A stretch of 6,662 nt of DNA from an uncultured Collinsella sp. (GTDB lineage: Bacteria > Actinomycetota > Coriobacteriia > Coriobacteriales > Coriobacteriaceae): positions 1-6,662 of the forward strand of contig CAAFOA010000482.1 of NCBI GenBank assembly GCA_900764415.1, given 5' to 3'. Position numbers and translations under genes: made by a program. Of the stretch, positions 1 through 6,604 are shown piece by piece (position 1 is the stretch's first letter; the number at the start of each line of letters is the position of its first letter). Under the pieces are notes generated by a model that worked only from the letters and a program-made list of their open reading frames with translations, did no database searches and was not told the origin of the DNA.

Positions 1-60
1 GACCAGGAAACCCCCTTATCCGCAGCTCCGAAGGAGCAGGATAAGGGGGTTTCCATGGTC
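1..60 (-). terminator. Long stem-loop downstream of oppF, probable operon terminator
   Basis: Positions 6-21 are perfectly complementary to 39-54 (16 bp). The pairing extends outward with 1-5 against 56-60 (one bulged base at 55) and inward with 25-29 against 33-37 around a 3-base loop. It lies 49 bp beyond the oppF stop codon, where the operon should end. The stem contains AAACCCCC opposite GGGGGTTT, so it looks the same from both strands and could stop transcription in both directions. There is no long U-tract beyond the three T's within the stem, and the left flank is outside the window, so a processing or 3'-stabilising hairpin or a dispersed repeat is also possible. Positions 61-109 hold no gene. 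Confidence 0.6.
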
Positions 61-109
61 GAGGACGTTCTGAAAACTAAGTCCAGCACGGGCCCGGACA
101 GACAACCGA

Positions 110-1138
110 CTACAGGTCGATGTGCGATTCCTTGATCGGGAACGGCTCCGCGAAGTGGCAGGCGCAGCAGTGACCCGGGGCAACTTCCTTAAACTCGGGA
201 AGCTTCTCGGAGCAGACACCCTGCGCAATCGGGCAGCGCGTGTGGAAACGGCAGCCGGTCGGCGGATCCAGCGGCGACGGCGGATCGCCAGCGAGGATGA
301 TGCGCTTACGGGTCTTCTGGATATCCGGATCGGGAACCGGCACGGCAGACAGCAGCGACTGCGTGTACGGATGGTGAGGCTCGCTATAGAGCGTCTTCCA
401 GTCCGAAACCTCGACCATCTTACCCAGATACATAACGGCAACGCGATCGGAGATGTGCTGTACGACGGACAGGTCGTGTGCGATAAACAGATACGCGGTA
501 CCGAACTTGTCCTGCAGTTCCTTGAGCAGGTTCAGAACCTGGGCCTGAATGGACACATCCAGAGCGGATACCGGCTCGTCACAGATAATCAGCTTGGGCT
601 TCAGCGCAAAAGCGCGGGCAATACCGACACGCTGACGCTGGCCGCCCGAGAACTCATGCGGATAGCGGTTGATGTGCTCGGGGTTCAGTCCAACGACGTC
701 GAGAAGCTCACGGACGCGCTCAATGCGCTCCTCCTTGGTACCCACACCATGAATGGTCATGGGCTCGGAGACAATCTCGCCGATGGTCATACGAGGGTTG
801 AGCGAAGCATAAGGATCCTGGAAGATAAACTGCATCTCGCGACGCATGTCCTTGATCTCATGCTTGCTCATCTCGGCAACATCTTTGCCCTGGAAAAATA
901 CCTTACCGGCAGTCGGCTTAGTCAGACGCATGATAGTGCGGCCCGTGGTGGACTTACCGCAACCAGACTCGCCAACCAGACCAAAGGTCTCGCCAGGATA
1001 AATCTCAAAAGAGATGTCGTTTACAGCAGAGACGACGCGCTTGGAAAAACGCTTGGCGAACATGCCGGACTCTGCGGGAAACTCCTTGGAGAGGTGCTCG
1101 ACCTTCAGCAGTGGAGTGCGCTCGTTATTGTCTGCCAT
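110..1138 (-). CDS. oppF: Oligopeptide ABC transporter ATP-binding protein OppF
   Basis: This 342-residue cytoplasmic ATPase is one of the two motors of the peptide importer and pairs with OppD beneath the OppB/OppC channel. Visible motifs are Walker A GESGCGKS at 56-63, the Q-loop glutamine at 107, the signature FSGGQRQR at 163-170, Walker B ending in D187-E188, the D-loop SALD at 191-194 and the switch histidine 221, so the site looks fully active. After residue 255 comes the C-terminal extension typical of Opp/Dpp ATPases (HPYTQSLL, GDPPSP), with cysteines 296, 302, 309 and 327 matching those of OppD, plus an extra pair at 324-325. The ATG follows the oppD TAA stop with no gap. A GGAGG inside the end of oppD, 10 bases upstream, can serve as its ribosome binding site, so translation is probably coupled. 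Assignment to F rather than D rests on its position as last gene and on the N-terminal form (VVSAVNDISFEI, CDEPVSALD). Confidence 0.95.
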   Translation of the reverse strand: MADNNERTPLLKVEHLSKEFPAESGMFAKRFSKRVVSAVNDISFEIYPGETFGLVGESGCGKSTTGRTIMRLTKPTAGKVFFQGKDVAEMSKHEIKDMRREMQFIFQDPYASLNPRMTIGEIVSEPMTIHGVGTKEERIERVRELLDVVGLNPEHINRYPHEFSGGQRQRVGIARAFALKPKLIICDEPVSALDVSIQAQVLNLLKELQDKFGTAYLFIAHDLSVVQHISDRVAVMYLGKMVEVSDWKTLYSEPHHPYTQSLLSAVPVPDPDIQKTRKRIILAGDPPSPLDPPTGCRFHTRCPIAQGVCSEKLPEFKEVAPGHCCACHFAEPFPIKESHIDL

Positions 1139-2230
1139 TTACGCCTCGCCTCCCTTCTTGGAATCCTTGCGCGTACGGGACGTCTCAGGAGCGTTCTTGA
1201 GGAACTCGGGGTCACTGGAATAGTGGCACGCAGAATAGTGACCGGACTCGGTGACAACGCGCTCAGGGCGCTGCTTGCGGCACTTGTCCGTCGCGTAGGG
1301 GCAACGAGGAGAGAAGACGCAGCCCTCAGGCAGGTTCATGAGCGAAGGCGGGTTGCCGTGAATCGGCGTCAGCGGCTTCTTCTCTTCGATTGCCTGCTCC
1401 GGGATGGAGCGGATAAGACCCCAGGTGTAGGGGTGGCGGCTCTCGTAGAAGATTTCCTCAGCAGTACCGAACTCAACGGGGCGGCCGGCGTACATAACCA
1501 TGATCTTATCGGCCATATCGGCGACAACACCCAGGTCATGGGTAATCATGATGATGGCGTTGCCGTTCTTCTCCTGCATCTCCTGCATGAGCTCGATAAT
1601 CTGAGCCTGGATGGTAACGTCCAGGGCAGTCGTGGGCTCGTCGGCAATCAGAATATCGGGATCGCAGGCAAGGGCCATGGCAATCATGACACGCTGACGC
1701 ATACCGCCGGAGAACTGGTGCGGATACTCATTGACGCGCTTCTCGGGCTCGGGGATACCCACGAGGTCCAAAAGCTCGGTGGCGCGCTTGAGCGCCTCCT
1801 GCTTGGAGTAGCCACGGTGCAGACGAAGGCCCTCGCCCACCTGCTTGCCGATCTTATAGACCGGGTTCAAGGAGGTCATAGGATCCTGGAAGATCATTGC
1901 GATATCGTTACCGCGAATGTGCTGCATCTCTTCCTCGGTCATTTCGAGAATCGAACGACCGCGATAGCGAACGTCGCCGCCCTCAATCTTTCCCGGAGGC
2001 ATCGAGATGAGGCCCATGATGGTCATGGCAGTCACGGACTTACCGGAGCCGGACTCACCGACGACGCCCAGGGTCTCGCCGCGATCGAGCGTGTAGGAGA
2101 CACCGTCGACAGCGCGAACGACGCCATCCTCGGTGTGGAAATACATCTTAAGGTCATCGACCTCGAGCAGATGCTGGCCCTCGGGAACCGGCTGGTCCTT
2201 CAGGTCCACATAGTTCTTGTTCTTCTTCAT
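1139..2230 (-). CDS. oppD: Oligopeptide ABC transporter ATP-binding protein OppD
   Basis: This 363-residue ATPase is the partner of OppF in the importer. It has Walker A GESGSGKS at 58-65, Q-loop Q115, signature FSGGMRQR at 173-180, Walker B ending in D197-E198, D-loop TALD at 201-204 and switch histidine 231; nothing catalytic is missing. The C-terminal peptide-transporter extension ([28 protein letters not shown]) carries cysteines 304, 310, 317 and 335 in a C-x5-C-x6-C-x17-C pattern. In related Opp/Dpp ATPases equivalent cysteines bind a [4Fe-4S] cluster; binding here is inferred. About 20 residues of lysine- and glutamate-rich tail follow the last cysteine region. The start lies 2 bp after the oppC stop, with GAAGGA inside the end of oppC about 9 bases upstream, which points to translational coupling. 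Confidence 0.95.
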   Translation of the reverse strand: MKKNKNYVDLKDQPVPEGQHLLEVDDLKMYFHTEDGVVRAVDGVSYTLDRGETLGVVGESGSGKSVTAMTIMGLISMPPGKIEGGDVRYRGRSILEMTEEEMQHIRGNDIAMIFQDPMTSLNPVYKIGKQVGEGLRLHRGYSKQEALKRATELLDLVGIPEPEKRVNEYPHQFSGGMRQRVMIAMALACDPDILIADEPTTALDVTIQAQIIELMQEMQEKNGNAIIMITHDLGVVADMADKIMVMYAGRPVEFGTAEEIFYESRHPYTWGLIRSIPEQAIEEKKPLTPIHGNPPSLMNLPEGCVFSPRCPYATDKCRKQRPERVVTESGHYSACHYSSDPEFLKNAPETSRTRKDSKKGGEA

Positions 2231-2232
2231 CC

Positions 2233-3168
2233 TTATGCGTCCTTCATCTTGACGTCGAGGGCGTCGCGCAGACCGTCACCCAGCAGGGTGAAGGCGAGCA
2301 CCGTCGAGAGAATTGCCAGACCGGGCATGATCATCATCCAGGGAGCAGTCAGAAGATACTGCTGACCGTCCTGAATCATGGAGCCCCACGAAGGCGTAGG
2401 CGGAATAACGCCCATGCCGAGGAAGGACAGAGCGGACTCGGTCAGAATGGCGCCACCAATGTTCATGGTCGCGTAGACCACGATGGAGGCGACGGAGTTC
2501 GGGAAGATGTGACGTACGACGATACGAGCATCTGATGCGCCCATCGCGCGCGCAGCATCAACATAGTCGTTTTCCTTGACGGTCAAGATCGCAGAGCGGA
2601 AGACGCGCGCAATCGAAGGCCAGCCGAGAATACCGATGGCGATAAAGACGTTCTGAAGACCACGGCCGATAACGGCGATCATGGCGACAACGAACAGCAC
2701 GTACGGGAACGCCAGGAAGATGTCCGCACAGCGCATGATGATCGTATCCCAGATGCCGCCGTAGAAACCGGCCAAAGCACCCATGACCAGACCAATCAGC
2801 GTGGAGATCGCGGTGGCCATAATGCCGACGGACAGCGAAACGCGCGCACCGTAGATAACACGGACGAGAATGTCACGACCAAGGGCGTCGGTGCCAAACG
2901 GGTGCTCTGCACACGGAGCCAGCAGCGACGTCTCGGCCATGGTGGTCGAGTCGGAAGCCGTCGGGGAACCGAGCCAGGGCTTAGCCCATAGATCTGCGGT
3001 CAGGGCAACCACAACGACGATGATGATCCAGCAGACACCGATAACGGCGAGCTTGTTCTTACGAAGACGCTTAAAAGCGTCGCCCCACAGCGTGCGGGAC
3101 TTGGCGGGAGCAGATGCGGCCTTGGTGGCGGTAGCCTGCTCCTGAGACTGAGAATCAGTTTCCTGCAT
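2233..3168 (-). CDS. oppC: Oligopeptide ABC transporter permease OppC
   Basis: This 311-residue inner-membrane permease forms the channel together with OppB. A polar, Ser/Thr/Ala/Gln-rich cytoplasmic tail (residues 1-25) is followed by the OppC N-terminal domain with a first membrane helix at about 38-58. The family motif HPFGTDALGRDI is at 89-100. Further helices lie near 112-136, 150-168, 171-185, 225-247 and 275-297. The cytoplasmic EAA loop that contacts the ATPases is at about 201-231 (DYVDAARAMGAS, with the conserved glycine at 210), and the typical ALSFLGMGVIPPTPSWG stretch is at 246-262. Length and order match the family. The start is well supported by GGGAGG at 3177-3182, 8 bases upstream. 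The 14 bp between oppB and oppC are essentially this ribosome binding site. Confidence 0.95.
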   Translation of the reverse strand: MQETDSQSQEQATATKAASAPAKSRTLWGDAFKRLRKNKLAVIGVCWIIIVVVVALTADLWAKPWLGSPTASDSTTMAETSLLAPCAEHPFGTDALGRDILVRVIYGARVSLSVGIMATAISTLIGLVMGALAGFYGGIWDTIIMRCADIFLAFPYVLFVVAMIAVIGRGLQNVFIAIGILGWPSIARVFRSAILTVKENDYVDAARAMGASDARIVVRHIFPNSVASIVVYATMNIGGAILTESALSFLGMGVIPPTPSWGSMIQDGQQYLLTAPWMMIMPGLAILSTVLAFTLLGDGLRDALDVKMKDA

Positions 3169-3182
3169 GAGACGTACCTCCC

Positions 3183-4220
3183 TTAGGCCTTATCCGACGG
3201 ACCGCCAAGGCGGATGCGCGGGTCGAGGAATGCATAGCTAATGTCGACGAGCAGGTTGATCACCATGACGACGACGACGATGAGCGTAACGCCGCCCATA
3301 ACAATGGGCCAGTCACGCATGCTAATGGCGCGATAGACCTCATAGCCGATACCGGGCCAGTTAAAGACCGTCTCGGTCAGGATGGCGCCCGAAAGCATGC
3401 CACCAAAGTCGACACCAATATAGGTAACGACGGGGATGAGTGCATTCTTAAGCGCATGCTTGATGATGATCGCGCGATTGGAGAGACCCTTGGCCTTTGC
3501 CGTGCGGATGTAATCCTGGTTCATGACGTCAAGCAGCTGCGAGCGCATAATGCGGGCGGCATAAGCGGTCGAAACCGAAGCCAGCGTAATGGTCGGAAGC
3601 ACATAGTGCATCCAATCCTGATACTGAGAGCTGGAACCGCCGGCACCCGAGATCGGCATGGAGAATGCACCGCCCGTGGCGTCCTTGAGGATGACGCCAA
3701 AGAACAGCTGCAACAACATACCGAGCCAGAAGGCCGGGACCGCAACGAGGATCGACGTGGTGAGCGTTACCAAAATATCCCAGAAGGAATAACGCTTTAC
3801 CGCCGAAATGATACCCGCACCGATACCCATGATCGCCTCGAGTACGATGGCGCACGCGGCAAGTTTGACCGTATACGGATACTTCTGGGCGAAGATTTCC
3901 GTAACCGGCAGCTTGCGCTGATACGAATTGCCCAGATCGCCATGAAGCAGGCCGTTCATGTAATACAAGTAACGGTCCACGAGCGACGTTTGAACGGGGT
4001 CGCCGTTCTCGTCAAGGATCGCGTTGCCGTCCTCGTCCGTCTGGACCAGGTGATAGCGAACGCGAAGCTGAAGCTCCACCTCGGGGGACAGAGCCTTGTC
4101 TCCACCGATCAGCTTGATCGGATCTCCCGGCACGATATTCTGGAGGGCGAACAGAATCAGCGTAACGCCCAAAAACACCGGGATGAACTGAAGCACACGT
4201 TTAACGATGTACTTACCCAT
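3183..4220 (-). CDS. oppB: Oligopeptide ABC transporter permease OppB
   Basis: This 345-residue permease is the partner of OppC. The first membrane helix is at about 9-28, followed by the family motif NIVPGDP at 28-34. The conserved GDLGNSYQRKLPV segment (94-106) leads into the membrane domain, with helices near 117-140, 148-176, 206-222, 262-285 and 307-331. The EAA loop is at about 237-266 (YIRTAKAKGLSN, glycine 245), and the C-terminus ends in the usual FLDPRIR at 331-337. Residues 61-78 form an unusual acidic insertion with two Asp-Gly turns (DEDGN and DENGD) in the external loop after helix 1. A second less usual stretch, Gly/Ser-rich, is at 183-199, also predicted to be outside. The ATG is preceded by GGGGAG with only 4 bases between, and this site can pair in a small hairpin. 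The gene sits 156 bp after oppA. Confidence 0.94.
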   Translation of the reverse strand: MGKYIVKRVLQFIPVFLGVTLILFALQNIVPGDPIKLIGGDKALSPEVELQLRVRYHLVQTDEDGNAILDENGDPVQTSLVDRYLYYMNGLLHGDLGNSYQRKLPVTEIFAQKYPYTVKLAACAIVLEAIMGIGAGIISAVKRYSFWDILVTLTTSILVAVPAFWLGMLLQLFFGVILKDATGGAFSMPISGAGGSSSQYQDWMHYVLPTITLASVSTAYAARIMRSQLLDVMNQDYIRTAKAKGLSNRAIIIKHALKNALIPVVTYIGVDFGGMLSGAILTETVFNWPGIGYEVYRAISMRDWPIVMGGVTLIVVVVMVINLLVDISYAFLDPRIRLGGPSDKA

Positions 4221-4240
4221 ACCACTCCCCTATCTAGGGA
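4221..4240 (-). promoter_or_regulatory. oppB ribosome binding site within a small hairpin
   Basis: On the minus strand the oppB Shine-Dalgarno GGGGAG (4225-4230) directly follows CCCTAGATA. The bases CCCT (4239-4236) can pair with AGGG (4231-4228) around a 4-base AGAT loop, and a G-U pair (4227 with 4240) can extend the stem. This would partly hide the ribosome binding site of the first permease gene. The pairing is seen directly; an effect on translation is inferred, and five base pairs make only a weak structure. Confidence 0.35.
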
Positions 4241-4250
4241 TTAACCTAAA

Positions 4251-4280
4251 TGGGATGCCGATCGCCAGACCGGCATCCCA
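4251..4280 (-). promoter_or_regulatory. Hairpin in the oppA-oppB gap, probable partial terminator or mRNA stabiliser
   Basis: Positions 4251-4260 (TGGGATGCCG) pair perfectly with 4271-4280 around a 10-base loop. On the minus strand the stem is followed by ATTTAGG, which is too short a U-run for a strong terminator. TAACCT at 4242-4247 and AGGTTA at 4306-4311 could form an outer 6-bp helix enclosing it. Such a hairpin between a binding-protein gene and its permease genes commonly lets the binding protein be made in excess, by partial termination or by protecting the 3' end of the upstream message; malE-malF is the best-documented case. I see no convincing second promoter and no gene in 4221-4376. 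Confidence 0.6.
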
Positions 4281-4376
4281 AAATTACCATCAGCCAGTTT
4301 ACCCCAGGTTAGGGAGAACTGTATGTTTCCCATGAGGTCTACGTAAATACTTGACCCTCACGGAAGCTGCAAACTC

Positions 4377-6053
4377 TTAGGCGAGCTCAGCGGTACCCAG
4401 ATCGGCGTGCTTCTGCGGATCGACATAGAGGTGCTTGATGCGATCGGAGCCGGCGATGGTGTGCGTGTAGAACATCACCGGGATGACCGGGCAGTCGGCA
4501 GCGACCATTGCGTCGGCCTCCTGCATCTTAGCGACGCGCTCCTTGTCGTCAACCGTAGTGCGAGCCTCGTCGACCTTGGCGTCGAACTCGGGGTTGTTGT
4601 AACCAGAGCGGTTGTCGCCACCGAGGGAGTCGGAGTGGAACAGCGGATACAGGAAGTTGTCCATGATCGGGTAGTCGGCAATCCAGCCCAGACGACCGAA
4701 CTGATAGTTAAAGTTCTGATACTGCTCGAGCAGGGCAGACCACTCGGGGGTATCGGAGACAGCGGTAACGCCAACCTTGGCGAGGTCGCCGATGATGGAC
4801 TCCATGATCTCCTTGTGGCCACCGTCCTGGTTGTAGGAAAGGGTCACACTAATGCCACGGTCACCGTTGGCACCGGCAGGAGCAACCTTGTCGAGGTACT
4901 CGTTAGCCTTGTCGACGTCGTAGGCGCAGAACTCCCATGCGCCCTCCTTGTAGCCATCGATGCCCGGAGGAACAATGCCGTCGGCGGGGGTACGGGTACC
5001 CTTGAAGATGGTCTTGCAGATGGCCTCACGGTTAATGGCCAGGGAGATACCCCTACGCAGGTCAGCGTTGTTGAACGGCTCGGCCGTGTTGTTGCAGGTC
5101 AGGTAGTAGGTGGAAGGCTCGGCGCCGAGCAGCATGCGCTCGCCGTCACCCATGGTGTAGCCGTCCTTGGACACGCCGCGATCCTTCTTGGCGGCATCGA
5201 TCTGAGCGACGGGAACGTCGCAGACATCGAGGTTACCGGCCTGGAACTCCTTGTAAGCGGTCTCCATGTCCTTGATGACCTGGAAGTGGATGCCATCGAT
5301 CTTGGCCTTGTCGCCATAGTAATCGTCGAACTTCTTGACGTTGATCTCCTGGCCATCCTCCCACTTGCCGTCCATCATGAACGGGCCGTTACCGACCGGG
5401 GCAAGGTAGAAGCTCTTGACATCGGACTCGGCGCACTCGGGAACCGGGGCCAGAGCCGGGTGAGAGGCGACGAAGGGGAAGTCGGCGTAAGCGGAAGACA
5501 GCTTGACGACGAGGGTCTCATCGTCAGGGCACGTAACACCGCTGAGCTCGGTGGCGTTACCGGCAAGCAGATCGTCATAGCCCTCGACCATGGAAAGGTG
5601 ATAGGAGACCTCGGAAGGGCCATACTCGGTAGCGATGGCCGACTTGGTGTTGACCAGACGCTCCCAACCGAGCTTGAAGGACTTAGAGGTAACGTCGTCA
5701 CCGTTGTGGAACTTGGCCTTCTTGATCTTGAAGGTAAACTCGGTGGCGTCGTCGTTGGACTCAAAGGACTCGCAAGCCAGCGGAACGATCTCGCCCTTCT
5801 CGGCGTCGTAAGAGGTCAGAGCGTCAAAGAGCTGATACTCGACCTGAGTACCCTGGTCCTCCTGGACGTTGTAGGGGTCGATGCAGACCGGGTTGTTGAT
5901 GTAGAAGTTCAGCGTCGAACCGGACTCAGAACCGGAAGCGTCGCCGCCCTTCTTGCCACATGCGGCAAGAAAAGCCATGGAGCTCGCAGCAAGGGTGCCG
6001 CCAACAAAGGCGCGACGACCCATAACGGGCTGGTGGAACATAGAATCAGCCAT
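4377..6053 (-). CDS. oppA: Oligopeptide-binding lipoprotein OppA (extracellular solute-binding protein family 5)
   Basis: This 558-residue lipoprotein captures peptides outside the cell and hands them to OppB/OppC. The signal region has a twin arginine (GRRAFVGG, 12-19), a hydrophobic stretch, and the lipobox LAAC with cysteine 32 as the lipidated residue. A short Gly/Ser/Lys linker follows to about residue 46. Family 5 landmarks are IDPYN (58-62), FKIKKAKFHNGDDVT (108-122), VGNGPFMMDGKWEDGQ (220-235), DLRRGISLAINREAI (331-345) and GRLGWIADYPIMDNFL (453-468). The length is normal for the family. The start at 6053 is chosen because AAGGAGG lies 5 bases upstream and the signal peptide then has normal length; an in-frame ATG at 6101 has no ribosome binding site and would add 16 residues before the signal. 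Nine cysteines besides the lipobox one are unusual. Peptide length and sequence preference cannot be read from the sequence; a dipeptide or other family 5 ligand is possible. Confidence 0.95.
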   Translation of the reverse strand: MADSMFHQPVMGRRAFVGGTLAASSMAFLAACGKKGGDASGSESGSTLNFYINNPVCIDPYNVQEDQGTQVEYQLFDALTSYDAEKGEIVPLACESFESNDDATEFTFKIKKAKFHNGDDVTSKSFKLGWERLVNTKSAIATEYGPSEVSYHLSMVEGYDDLLAGNATELSGVTCPDDETLVVKLSSAYADFPFVASHPALAPVPECAESDVKSFYLAPVGNGPFMMDGKWEDGQEINVKKFDDYYGDKAKIDGIHFQVIKDMETAYKEFQAGNLDVCDVPVAQIDAAKKDRGVSKDGYTMGDGERMLLGAEPSTYYLTCNNTAEPFNNADLRRGISLAINREAICKTIFKGTRTPADGIVPPGIDGYKEGAWEFCAYDVDKANEYLDKVAPAGANGDRGISVTLSYNQDGGHKEIMESIIGDLAKVGVTAVSDTPEWSALLEQYQNFNYQFGRLGWIADYPIMDNFLYPLFHSDSLGGDNRSGYNNPEFDAKVDEARTTVDDKERVAKMQEADAMVAADCPVIPVMFYTHTIAGSDRIKHLYVDPQKHADLGTAELA

Positions 6054-6295
6054 GCCATCCTCCTTATGAGATAGGACAAAGAAATGTTCAGTCGGACACA
6101 TGTCGAGACAATCCGATCCGAACCATCAAAACGCTGCCCGCTGCTATGGCTGGTTATGCACAACAGGCCAACGTTTTGCAATACAGTAGCGCATTTTATG
6201 CACGATTTGGGGCTAATTCCGGTTAACGGTCAAGAATTTCTTTAGTTGGGCGCAGTATGTGGTGATATTTTTGACTCTGTTACGAATATGTAAAC
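6054..6295 (-). promoter_or_regulatory. oppA promoter and leader region with repeat motifs
   Basis: These 242 bp between the secG terminator and oppA hold no credible gene and are AT-richer than the genes, so the opp promoter should be here. Candidate sigma-70-type boxes on the minus strand are TTGCAA (6176-6181) with CATAAC (6153-6158), 17-bp spacer, and TTTACA (6289-6294) with AAAAAT (6267-6272), 16-bp spacer. Neither is a close consensus match, and I cannot choose between them. Other structures are two direct copies of TTATGCAC (6154-6161 and 6196-6203), an inverted repeat TGTTAC-N6-GTAAACA (6278-6296), and possible leader hairpins at 6092-6116 and 6147-6170. No known riboswitch or T-box signature was recognised. 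Which regulator acts here cannot be told. Confidence 0.45.
6059..6065 (-). promoter_or_regulatory. Strong Shine-Dalgarno that sets the oppA start
   Basis: The minus strand reads AAGGAGG here, 5 bases before the ATG at 6053. It is the longest anti-16S match among the gene starts in the window, in keeping with the high output expected of a binding protein. It decides against the upstream in-frame ATG at 6101. Confidence 0.85.
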
Positions 6296-6326
6296 AAAAA
6301 AGGGTCCCGCACTTGCGGAACCCTTT
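6296..6326 (-). terminator. Intrinsic terminator of secG
   Basis: On the minus strand AAAGGGT (6326-6320) pairs with ACCCTTT (6305-6299) and CCGC (6318-6315) with GCGG (6310-6307), joined by a U-G pair and closed by a 4-base loop. The stem runs into six T's (6301-6296). It starts 24 bp after the secG stop, so it should insulate the opp operon from secG transcription. The plus strand has no T-run after the stem, so it works in one direction only. Confidence 0.93.
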
Positions 6327-6349
6327 ACAAGTACTTATGCGGCTCGTGA

Positions 6350-6604
6350 TTAGTAGCCCACGATGCCCTGCGGGAAGAAGAACATGCACAGCACGACGCA
6401 CACGGCAAACACGACAGCCATGATAACGGTCAGGCGGTCGAGGTTCTGCTCCATAACACCTGTGGCAGAGCTGGAGTTATACAGCGAGCTAGCGATCATA
6501 TCCGAACCGCCGGTACCCTTACCGGAATGCATCAGGACGAGAATCGTCAGCGCCACGGCAGAAACAGCCCAAACGACAAACAGAAGAATCTGGAACGGAC
6601 CCAT
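6350..6604 (-). CDS. secG: Preprotein translocase subunit SecG
   Basis: This 84-residue membrane protein is the small accessory subunit of the SecYEG channel and helps SecA-driven export across the cytoplasmic membrane. It shows the SecG pattern: a first membrane helix at about 4-25, then the conserved loop LMHSGKGTGGSDM (24-36), a polar Ser/Asn-rich stretch, an NLDRLT segment (54-59) and a second helix at about 59-77. The length is typical of Gram-positive SecG. AAGGAG (6612-6617) lies 7 bases before the ATG. The gene has its own strong terminator downstream and therefore appears to be transcribed separately from opp. In many Gram-positive bacteria secG follows the glycolytic gene tpiA; whether that is so here lies beyond the window. 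Confidence 0.93.
   Translation of the reverse strand: MGPFQILLFVVWAVSAVALTILVLMHSGKGTGGSDMIASSLYNSSSATGVMEQNLDRLTVIMAVVFAVCVVLCMFFFPQGIVGY

Noticed and set aside
122..2365. Very long plus-strand open frame (747 codons) opposite oppF, oppD and the end of oppC
   Set aside because: Its translation shows no recognisable domain, it runs antisense through three clear transporter genes, and it arises from their codon bias (few Leu TTA/CTA and Ser TCA codons). No ribosome binding site was evident.
3456..4244. Plus-strand open frame of 262 codons opposite oppB
   Set aside because: The sequence is Arg/His/Asp-rich with no domain, entirely overlaps oppB, and has no upstream signals.
4281..4376. Separate promoter for oppBCDF in the gap after oppA
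   Set aside because: The best pair on the minus strand (TTGCAG with TATTTA, 17-bp spacer) matches only about half of each consensus box.
4407..6074. Plus-strand open frame of 555 codons covering nearly all of oppA
   Set aside because: It is antisense to a strongly supported OppA. The product is a Val/Leu/Asp/Gly-rich low-complexity sequence with no family features, as expected of a mirror of a codon-biased gene.
6054..6101. Upstream in-frame ATG that would lengthen OppA by 16 residues
   Set aside because: No Shine-Dalgarno precedes it, and it would place a polar stretch before the signal peptide. The ATG at 6053 has AAGGAGG at good spacing.
6228..6233. TTGACC as a -35 box for oppA
   Set aside because: The -35 match is good, but the correctly spaced -10 is CCAAAT (3 of 6 matches), so it is not called as a promoter.
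6213..6401. Minus-strand small frame of 62 codons across the secG end and its terminator
   Set aside because: It runs through the secG 3' end and the terminator hairpin in another frame, and the product looks random.
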